64,000 bases of DNA from Nemania diffusa (lineage: Eukaryota > Ascomycota > Sordariomycetes > Xylariales > Xylariaceae). The stretch is taken from assembly GCA_038501195.1 (NCBI GenBank), contig JBBPUQ010000001.1, positions 2,728,001-2,792,000 of the forward strand, given 5' to 3'. A program made the translations under genes and the position numbers. Positions 55,299 through 64,000 of this stretch are shown here, one piece after another; position 1 is the first letter of the stretch; each line of letters begins with the position of its first letter. The notes below the pieces were generated by a model. That model did no database searches. It saw only the letters and a list, made by a program, of their open reading frames with translations, and was not told where the DNA came from.

Positions 55299-57553
55299 TC
55301 CGCACCCGCACCCACATCATACGCCACCCAGTCCTCTGCCGCCTCATTCTGGCCCGCCGGGTCAGCATCCGTTCAGCCTCTTGACTTCCAATATCCCCAT
55401 GCCCCAGCCGAGTAATATACCCCAGAGCAGCCCAGAGGAGGATGTTTTTACCGCTCAATCTGGGCCACCGTCTTTGGTGGCCGTGCCCGAACCGTCGGCA
55501 GAACAGCGACCACAGGGGCAGTTAGTGAATAGGATAGTTATTGATCCGCCGAACCTCGAGGCCTGGCGTGAAAAACTATTCAATGTTGATGATACCATTG
55601 TCTTGACGAATGACGAGTGCGCTCTATCTAGAACCCAAACTCGGTTGAACACGTTGAAGTGAGAGCTAATACGCCTTGGTCCCAGATTTGAAACTTATTT
55701 CCCCCATATTGATAATGTCTACTCGCATCGCTCAACTCAAAAATACAAGCGCAAAAACTTTAGTGAGTAATGATTCCGTGACTTCGCCGTCATATTTGAG
55801 CCAGCATGTCCAAGATGTCTTGCACGAGCTAGATAGCAGGTGCATGTAAAGGGTCCAGTTCGTCCCAGACCATAATCCGTCGCCCTGCCTCGACTTAGAC
55901 AACCGAAAGCAGAATCACTAATTATGAGTACCAGTCTCCCACTACTGGGACTGCAGAATGAAAGGGAGGCCCCCTGGCACTCCCAAGTCTGACGATCCGG
56001 CCAAAAAGAAGCGAAAGCGCTTCGCACGAGAACGCGATCTTTGTGATGTTAAAATTAAGATCACAGAACACTTTCCCGATGCAACATTCGCAGCAGACGG
56101 CACCATCAATGCCTCTCCGACCACCAGCTTCCCATCGCTTCAACAGTTCCCAGATGGGACAGTACGTCCTCTGAACCGTTCAAGTACCACCAAGAAGTAT
56201 TGGACAATCCAAAGAGTCAACGGCAATGGAGGAAATGGTAAAGGGGATGGCGTTCCGGGCCCACACAAACACACTCTACAGAAGAGCGACGAGATCAAGA
56301 AGTCCACTGTGCAAAGGTTTCTTGCTGCACAGGAAAAAGAAGCCAAGAAAGGACATGTGAGTCTTGACCCTGTATTCATTTTCGTGGATCACCTGGACGA
56401 TCAAATTCTCTCTTCAAGGTGCGGCGTTGCACTGCAGTCCCCTCAGCAGCTTAAAGTTGTGTAGACGAGACCAGAAACACTGTCCAGGCCGCTACGACTA
56501 CTGGATGCTCGTTCCAATACCAAGCATTGTAGAATAACTTTATGCACTTAGAAATGCTAATGAAAGATGGTAGAAACCAGCACAACAGAAGAGACCATCC
56601 GGGAATGCTCTTGTGACTGCTAAGAAACACTCGAAAGAGCATCAATTAAAGCTCTATGCAGCAAGTTTCTGGTAAGTTCATATCATGACGCTGAGCTGAA
56701 TGTTGAATTTTGGCTGATGTACGAGCGACGGCAGCCCCTTCTCTCAGCGGGTATGGATCGCTCTTGAAGCAAAAGGCATGCCGTATCAATACTGTGAGAC
56801 GGATCCCTTTAAGCGTCCAACTCAACTATTAGAAGCAAACCCCCGGGGGCTTGTGCCAGCTATTCGGCAGGGCGACTGGGCTAGCGGAGAGAGCACAGTC
56901 ATTTTAGAATATGTAAGTGTTGGTGAGGCTCTGGCATTGTCTATCTTTGCCATTGCTGATAATGCAATATCTAGCTCGAAGATTATGACCGAGAGGTTCC
57001 CCTGTTGCCTACAGACCCAAGGCTCAAAGCCAATTGCAGATTATGGATGGACCATGTATGACACACCTTCCTTTCTCCTCCCTCTTTCTAGGACCCTTCA
57101 GGCTAAACGTGTGTAGATCAATGCAAAGATAGTCCCAGCCTTCTTCGCGTTGATGCGGACGCCAGACCTCCAGAAACAGGCCGAGTGCATTGATAGGCTT
57201 CAGGGCGACATCTTAGCATTAGTACAAGCTGCCGATGAACAAGTGGGTTCTAAATAGCACTGCGTAGACTTATCTCTTTCTAATATTATGTTTAGGGCCC
57301 TTATTTCCTTGGAGGCGACTTATGCCTCGTTGATGTTCACCTCGCCCCCTTTGTTCTTCGGATGTCTCGTATACTTCGCGGGTTCTGTAACTGGCAGGAC
57401 CCGATGCCAGGCACGCGCTGGCAGCAATGGTCTGATGCTTTGGAACAGAACCCACATGTCCAGGCGACTACGAGCCAGGATGATCTTTATGTTGAAACGG
57501 TGGATCTGTTCCTGAAGTCTCGTCCACAACACAGTGAACAGCCGTTATCATAG
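54922..57553 (+). CDS. Fusion of His/Pro-rich, basic N-terminal region with a glutathione S-transferase
   Basis: Eight exons in phase: 54922-55616, 55686-55762, 55935-56356, 56574-56671, 56735-56912, 56975-57055, 57117-57242 and 57296-57553 (644 aa). The first 230 residues are His/Pro-rich, with an alternating Pro-His tract at about 115-133. Residues 233-300 hold a conserved basic block (FETYFPHIDNVYSHRSTQ, SHYWDCRMKGRPPGTPKS, AKKKRKRFARERDLCDVKIK), which looks like a nuclear-localisation or nucleic-acid-binding segment. From about 424 a GST begins: LKLYAASFCPFSQRVWIALE with the omega-like CPF motif (Cys431), NPRGLVPAI, GESTVILEYLEDYD, then the helical C-terminal domain (NCRLWMDHINAKIVPAFF, YFLGGDLCLVDVHLAPFV). 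The GST part is certain. I recall the same arrangement in other Sordariomycetes, so the fusion is likely genuine; the role of the N-terminus is unknown. Confidence 0.88.
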
Positions 57554-59083
57554 GATCATAGGAAAGGAATGCCTTTTATTGTGACCATTTTCAAAAATAA
57601 GAAGGGAAAAAAAAGAGGGGGAGGGGCAGGGGGGTGGAGGTGACCGAAAAGAAGCAACAAAAAATAAAAAGACGAAAGAATTTCTTGCCTCTCTGATGTG
57701 ACCATGACAGCGGATAGAGAAAAGGGGCGGGATTATACATGCAGCGTGTTAGACAGGTGTTCATTGAGTTGCGATATAGCATATTGAGGTGGTGATCTGT
57801 CGAAAATTCAAAAAACCTTGCGAGGTTGCGGGAAGAAGGTACAGGCAAGCATTTTGGGTCTCACTACAGGTCAGAAAAAAAGTAAACCAGCATCGCGAAC
57901 ACCGGCCGGGAATTTCCGTCATCATTCGGCATTATATCATGTTCAGCGATGGCCAAGGGGGGCGGAATGTGGCCACATCTCTCAGACTGGACAAATGGAT
58001 GGCGTCAGATGTGTCCAGCGTTACGAACCCCGGTTATGGTTGTAATTGTCACGGGATGGGCACGCGAATCTACGATGAGTAGCCGGCTACGGAGGCGAAT
58101 TACGATACGGTCATTTTCTATTCTTAAAGAGCGATACATGGGACGGAGCTTAATGTACGGGGAGAGAGGGTTGGTAAGGCAGACATACACATCTACCTAT
58201 AAATAAATATATACACACATCTACATAGTGAAGAGATTCCTTACAATATCTTGACATGTTTCAAGGAGGCATCTGCCCTAGGGAAACTCCGATTCACAAG
58301 ATCGACTGTACAGTATATTTGATTCCAACACATTTATACCACACCAGGATCGGGTGAGTCAATAATAGTTAAAATTAATGAAGCCGAGGACCCATGGCTA
58401 CGGTCTTGATGGAAAGGGGGCTGACGATGAATATGCATATGCCTTATATGTGTAAAATTGCCCATGATATAGGTAGCATACTTCCATTAGAACACTGGTA
58501 GGATAAAGCTAGACTGGCACTGGCCGCCGACAACGTTATAGCGACCGACTTATTAGATGGGCCATGAACTCCCTACTCTAGCCACCTTGTAAACTCACCG
58601 TGTGACATGTTAACGGTATGTAGCATGTCCTCTTGAACAATTACAATAAATCTCTCCCGCCTTACCTTACTCTCCCTCCCTTTTGGCTTCATGTATCCTT
58701 CTCGTTCTTGACTTTTCTTTTCTTTTCCTTTCTACTCGTTGTCGCCAATTTCGCGGATTATTCATAAACTTACGCTATGGCTAGGAGGGGAGCAGAGGAG
58801 GTAGTCTCGTTTCCTAGCCTGTGACGGCGGACAAAATCCGACGAGGAGATCGCGACGGGACTTTCCCGAAACTCGAATCCGTGTCCATTGGGGGCGGGGG
58901 GGATATATATATGACCGCGCTGATAAATAATGTCGAAATGTTTATGGGTAATGGCGACAGACAGATTGATGCCTTGACTAATTACCTGCCAGCATCTTTG
59001 ACCAGTGTCCGGCTCTCTTCTCCTGCTGTTCCCGACCAGATAACCTCAACACACCCTGCAGCACCCCGTGACTCGCACCCACG
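57554..59083. other. Intergenic region, no gene seen
   Basis: 1.5 kb between the GST fusion and the dehydrogenase gene. A purine-rich stretch with G and A runs at 57,597-57,675 follows the GST stop. C/T-rich sequence at 58,650-58,745 may be the promoter of the next gene. No coding evidence. Confidence 0.55.
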
Positions 59084-60112
59084 ATGCACGATCTCAAGGG
59101 CAAGATCGCGCTTGTCATCGGTATGGGCCAGACCGGGTCCGAGGGCTGGGGCATCGGCGCCGCCTGCGCCGTGGTGCTCGCGCGCCAGGGCGCCGTGGTC
59201 TTCGGCGGGAACCGGACGGTCGCCTCGACGGCGAAGACGCGGGCGGCCATCGAGCGCGAAGGGGGGCGGTGCTCCGTCGTCGCCACGGACGCGACGTCGT
59301 CGGCGTCCGTGAAGGCGCTGGTGGCGGCCTGCGTGGCGGCGCATGGGCGCGTCGACATCCTCGTAGCCAGCGTCGGGCACTCGGCAGCCGGGTGCCCGGC
59401 GACCATGGAGGAGGACGTCTGGGACGCGCAGATGGACGTCAACCTCCGCAGCGTCTACCTCGCGTGCCACCACGTGCTACCCGTTATGGAGAGCCAGACA
59501 CCCGCGGGCGGCGCCATCGTCTGTGTCTCCAGCATCGCAGGCATGAGATATGGTGTGTATTTACGCCCGGCGTTCTAGTTTCCTACGCGTTCCCCTAGGA
59601 ATAGCCCATCATGGTCGAGAGCTAACTCTTGCGACAGTATGTAACCCCCCTTGTTTCGAGGATAAACGCGGCCACAGCTTGGAGAATTCTAGAAACCCAG
59701 ACTTGAGAGACTGACATGATCTGTTTTTATGTACTAGATTGGGAAGCCGCAGGTGGCGTACAGCGCGGCCAAGGCGGCCATCATGCAATTTGTTAAGGTC
59801 ACGGCTGTTGTGTACGCGCAGAGGGGCGTGAGGTTGAATACCGTCGTGCCCGGGCTCATGGAGACGCCTTATACTCGGAGTCTAGCCACGCGGTTTCCAG
59901 CAACGACGGCGGCAGCAGGTAGAGAGGAGGGAGACAATAGCTACGAGGGATTTAAACGCATGAGAGAGAACCAAGTTCCTATGGGTCAGATGGGGGACGC
60001 GTGGGATGTAGCCAATGCCGTTTTGTTTCTCGTCTCAGATGAAGCGAGATATATCACTGGACAGAAAATTGTGGTAGATGGTGGGATCACTTCCTCCACG
60101 GGACGAGCATAG
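59084..60112 (+). CDS. Short-chain dehydrogenase/reductase (SDR)
   Basis: NAD(P)-dependent oxidoreductase of the classical SDR fold. Two exons, about 59084-59554 and 59738-60112 (281 aa), join in phase 0. The Rossmann glycine motif lies in GMGQTGSEGWGIGAA (13-27). Then come DATSSASVKALV, RVDILVASVG (the NAG-like strand), VSSIAG (catalytic Ser about 149-150) and YSAAK (Tyr165, Lys169), followed by GVRLNTVVPGLMETPYTRS and the C-terminal ARYITGQKIVVDGG. The donor is uncertain: GT sites at 59553, 59555 and 59557 overlap, and only 59555 keeps the frame with the 59737 acceptor. Exon 1 is strikingly G+C-rich compared with neighbouring genes. The substrate cannot be told from sequence. Confidence 0.87.
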
Positions 60113-63100
60113 ACTTACAGGCGTGGCACTACAAATATGAGATCGCTATTTCGAGTGCCGGGAGGGTGTTCGGCCATGACACTCTGCCAATGGATGACTC
60201 TATTCATGATGTTGTGGCCGGCGCCTGATTATTGTCGGAAACTGAGCTACTGCGTATACTTGTTACTACATAGATAACCCGATTCTCAACGTGCGACTGT
60301 CTCGAGACAACATGACCTCTAAAGGAGGCGAAGTCGACTCGAGTTCCCAACAGATCCTACAAATATTAATGGTCTACACTATCACACCTCACGAGAATCT
60401 GCTCATCTCATCTGGATAACGTCAATAAATTTGATGCGCCAGTCGTCATTTGATTAAATATAGAGCTGAAACTTACGAGTAAAGAAGTTAACTGTCTTAC
60501 TGTCACAAACCTACCCGTGTTATGGCCTACGAGAGTAGTCTTCATGTTATACTTGCGTGGAATGAAGACCCCGTCACGCCATCTTTTATGTAAGACGGTA
60601 ACTGGTGCCATGAGTAGAGGCCGCTGGGGAGGCAGCTCTCATAGCATCGGCTATGAAGTTGAGGCTCGTGTTGCCATTTATTTCCTAGGGAAAGGGCCGA
60701 GCTGGATTCAATACTATGGCTCTCTATATCTCGGAAGTGACGCAAGCGCAAAGGCTCTCAGGGGTAGTAAGAAGTGGAATACATCTACCTACAGTAGCAT
60801 GGGGTTGAGGCCCCTTATTGTTGATACCGGGCTAGGAGTGAGACGGGCTGCCTACTAAGAACTTTGATTCATCAAGCCCGGCGGGCGTTTGACGTTATGT
60901 CGTATAGTTTCTTTTACTGTTGGCTTTTCCTCTTTCGAGGTAGCCCCACGGTTTATCGTATGGGCTATTTTCGACCAAAGTTGCGGACGAAGTCCTATTG
61001 AAAGACACTGAGTGGGAAAATATCTTTTAGGGTTAGCTCGCCGAGACAGAAAAGGGGTATAAGGCTATGAATTTTGCACACCATGTTTGCATGAGAGGCG
61101 TAGATGTACGAGTCTCAGGTAGTCTGTCTAGCCGACACGGGGTTTGAGACAGCTGGAGGCTGTATTCTGTATTGAAGGTGGGAAGTTGTTGGAAGGAGAT
61201 GCTGGTGGTGGTAGGTGGCGAGGGTAGAAGTGCAAGACTCGCAAGGTTCGATATTGAACCACGATATCTAATACCTAATAGCCGAGTAGTCGTAGTCGGT
61301 GGTGGGTTACTAGGCCAAGGAAGCTGGGCAATCGTAATGCATCTTCCTAACATACGCCTCGTTTAGATATTGCTAATCTGCTGGACGGGCTGGTGTTTGA
61401 CACGAGGAGGTAAGCTGTTTTTCTGGATCCATTTACTTCTCTATTACCCCCCTTACACATAGCAGAAGCTAGAGTCACCATATCGACGAGTAAGTAGTAG
61501 GCATGTAGATAGTTGTGATGCTACAACACCACGACGCTACGACGTTACGACGCCATGTATCCTGGTGTCATGGGCGGCCGTTGGTGCCGGTCGGGAGGGC
61601 CACCGACAGAAGCGACGATCGTCATGGAAATCAAGATCGCGCTCGACCCGAACAGTAAATCAAGAAGAGACGGTCCTCGTCTCGTTTTCTAGAGGGTGTG
61701 GTGCTTGCTCTCGTATGTATCCATGTAGATTAAGGTAGACATTAGACATAGGAGACGGGATAATACAGGGTAGGTAATATCTGATGCGCGCGCAAACGTA
61801 CTAGTCTACATGTAGATTAGGTATGTACCTAGTGTACCTACCCATACTCTGTAGGCAGGTAGGTAGCCTATGTAGGTAGGTAGGTTAGGTAACATACATA
61901 TGTATGTAGGTAGGGAGGTTAAGTATCTACCTAGTGTAGCTTCCGGTTAGAGAAGAAAATCAAGTTTCATCCAGATTCCAGACAGACCCCCGCAAAAGAC
62001 ATCGGACCCATGGCGGCGATCCCGGAGCATTTGCTCCCTGATGCGTATCGGCCCTGACCTCTTGACCTTTGCAAAAGTATCACAGTTCCAGTTTATTCGC
62101 TCTCTTATATTCATCTCGTAGGGTTACTTATTATTACCTCGTCTACCCACCCTGTCTATCCCCTGCCCTCCGCGTGCCTGACTATAAACTTGGCAGTTCC
62201 CTAGAACTGCATATTTACGTCACTCTGGGGCCCTTTTTGAGACAGCGCCGGAGTCATGTACCGGGGAAACCCAGCGCTACCGAGCGGGACTGCAAGATGA
62301 TGTCGTTATGCTGCCCATTTGACGATGCCGACAGCATTGTACACGGGACTATACCCAATACTTGACAGAGAGCAACCCACACGACACAACACTACACAAT
62401 GTCATGCGAACCTACCTGTACTGCGTATGCCATCTATCCAGATATGGTATGCCCACCTACCTAGGTAGAATAGTGAGGTATGTATACTATGTATGTAGAT
62501 AGTGGCAGATACTTACTTGCTTTATCTAACAGTCGGGTCAAAATTCCTACATACTTGCCTATACGACCATACATGAATATACAGGACAGAATACCTACCT
62601 AGCCCCGGCTTTTCAGCTCCCCAAACCATGGAACCTTCTCTATTCTGCTACTATTTTTGACCACCATGTTTTGTGGCTGGCCAATCCCAGCCCAGCACCG
62701 CCAATTCCTACCTCGATGCTCGACCATCCGAGCTAACCGAACTCGAAAAGAAAATTAGGGACGCATACAAAAAAAAATAAAAGGAAAAAATAAAAGAACA
62801 GCGGTTTGTAGCTTGTAACCCCTTCGCTTGGCGTACACCGCCTGTCGTGTACCTACTGCATACTGCGTACTTACATAGACGACCCAGGGCTGACGGTTTA
62901 CTTACCGACCTACATGTAGCGTAGCATCAGGACGTAGGTAAGTATGTATACTGCGTGCGTGCGTACTTGAGCTTTGGGTATTGAGCAGGAGCAAAGCTCA
63001 TGCCCATGTCGACAGCCACAGCATCGCCTCGGTTGTCCATATGTACAGTCCATCACGCTATCGTCACCCCGGCGAGTATCTAGATTCTACAGTACTCACT

Positions 63101-64000
63101 TGTACAGCAGAGGCCCCCAAATAGTACGCTAGGACTTCAAACACCACAAGAGCCCCTAAGGACCACCGGTTGATCGTGGCGGTGACGTGTTGCTGATGAG
63201 GACAGGGCTTGTTGAAGATTCGCGTCTAGCCGCGGCTTCGGTAGCTTAGCTGAGCTTAGCTTCCTGCTTTGTTTAATTGGCGAAACACATGCGCCCGTGA
63301 CACGTTCCTAGATTCTTAGAGGTGTTTACAGTACTTACAGTATCTACATAGGTGTGTGGCTGATCTTCGTCAAGGGAACCTAGGCAAATCAACCCAGCTG
63401 ATAAAGTAGCCCTGCAGTCTCGGGTTTTTATCCATTTGCCTCCTGTATTCTGGACGTGGTACCCCGATCCGCTCACTCGGACCCTCCCATCTCGATAATA
63501 TGACAGGCGGGAAGAGAAAATGGGAAAGGATTAGCGGAGGTTTCGCTCCCTTCCTTGCCAAGCCGATCCCGTAGCTATCTACGCGTCTACGCAGTATGCC
63601 TCTAAATTGGAAGTAGGTAGGACAAGACGTGGCAGACACAGTGACTCATGGATGCTGTTTTTTTTTTTTTTTTCATTTCAACCCTTTATCTGATTTTCAT
63701 ATGCTATCTACCTCATCACTAGGCGATGTCGTTAACTGCATATGAGCACAATTGTATACAGTTCGATACATGTTGACTACGTTAACGCAGTCTTAATTGG
63801 AGAGAAGCTGTATATAATCTTAGGTCTGGCTTGACACATTTGTTAATAGTCGTTGAAGTCCACGCATATACATATGCCGTTGTCCTAGGTCAGTATATGC
63901 CGGGAAGTGAAGAGTGAAATCAAAAGGGTATATACCCTTGACACCCCCGACGCGCGGCTGTTTTGGCCGCCCAAAATGAGGCAACGCTTCCTTTGATTGC
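60113..64000. other. Gene-free right end with TACCTAGG-type clusters
   Basis: 3.9 kb with only short, low-quality frames (60517-60858, 61033-61353, 62069-62365, 63370-63639), none resembling a known family or joining by introns. Dense TAGGTAGG/ACCTACCT motifs at 61,790-61,935 and 62,400-62,600. A T-run of 17 lies at about 63,657-63,673. A gene may begin beyond the window. Confidence 0.5.

Noticed and set aside
60517..60858. 113-codon frame on + strand after the dehydrogenase
   Set aside because: No recognisable domain, no initiation context of note and no supporting junctions; likely chance.

Overview
This is a window of nuclear DNA from a filamentous ascomycete (Pezizomycotina, most likely a Sordariomycete; species not determined). 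Genes have short introns, mostly 50-90 bp with GT/AG ends. Intergenic DNA is littered with TACCTAGG/TAGGTACC-type low-complexity motifs. The centre is a 34.7 kb block of extremely A+T-rich DNA that looks like repeats destroyed by a repeat-induced (RIP-like) C-to-T process. No bacterial, plasmid or CRISPR features and no tRNA or rRNA genes were seen.

Left arm (1-10,600): the 3' part of a PAP2-type lipid phosphatase (+), then three genes on the minus strand: casein kinase 2 regulatory subunit beta, an SRPK-like Ser/Thr kinase, and RIC1, the WD40 subunit of the Ric1-Rgp1 Golgi exchange factor. An 18-bp minisatellite sits between the kinase and RIC1.

Centre (10,601-45,546): a nested transposon graveyard. 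A complete Ty1/copia element (10,601-17,964; 184-bp LTRs) ends 241 bp upstream of the RIC1 start codon. After a 35-bp gap, a pair of about 37-bp terminal inverted repeats (18,000-18,036 and 45,510-45,546) bounds 27.5 kb that runs exactly to the right edge of the AT-rich block. Inside it lie a copia element (20,087-25,995), an internally deleted relative (26,708-29,378) and a minus-strand Ty3/gypsy element (36,197-43,333). Each has paired LTRs and a 5-bp target duplication. Also inside are a 1.06-kb palindrome, solo LTR fragments, and long (TAAA)n and (TAA)n tracts. About 11.8 kb is left after subtracting the three LTR elements and remains unclassified.

Right arm (45,547-64,000): four plus-strand genes: the THO-complex subunit TEX1/THOC3, a Zn2Cys6 transcription factor, a fusion of a His/Pro-rich and basic N-terminal region to a glutathione S-transferase, and a short-chain dehydrogenase. 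The last 3.9 kb has no recognisable gene. Exon models were built by hand: reading frames were joined at GT/AG sites so that phase and conserved protein sequence continue.

Functionally the intact genes are mostly housekeeping (kinase signalling, Golgi trafficking, mRNA export) with an accessory-type trio at the right. The main interest is the AT-rich block: its nesting order can be read, its mutation spectrum can be read from paired LTRs, and it is bounded on both sides by transposon ends.
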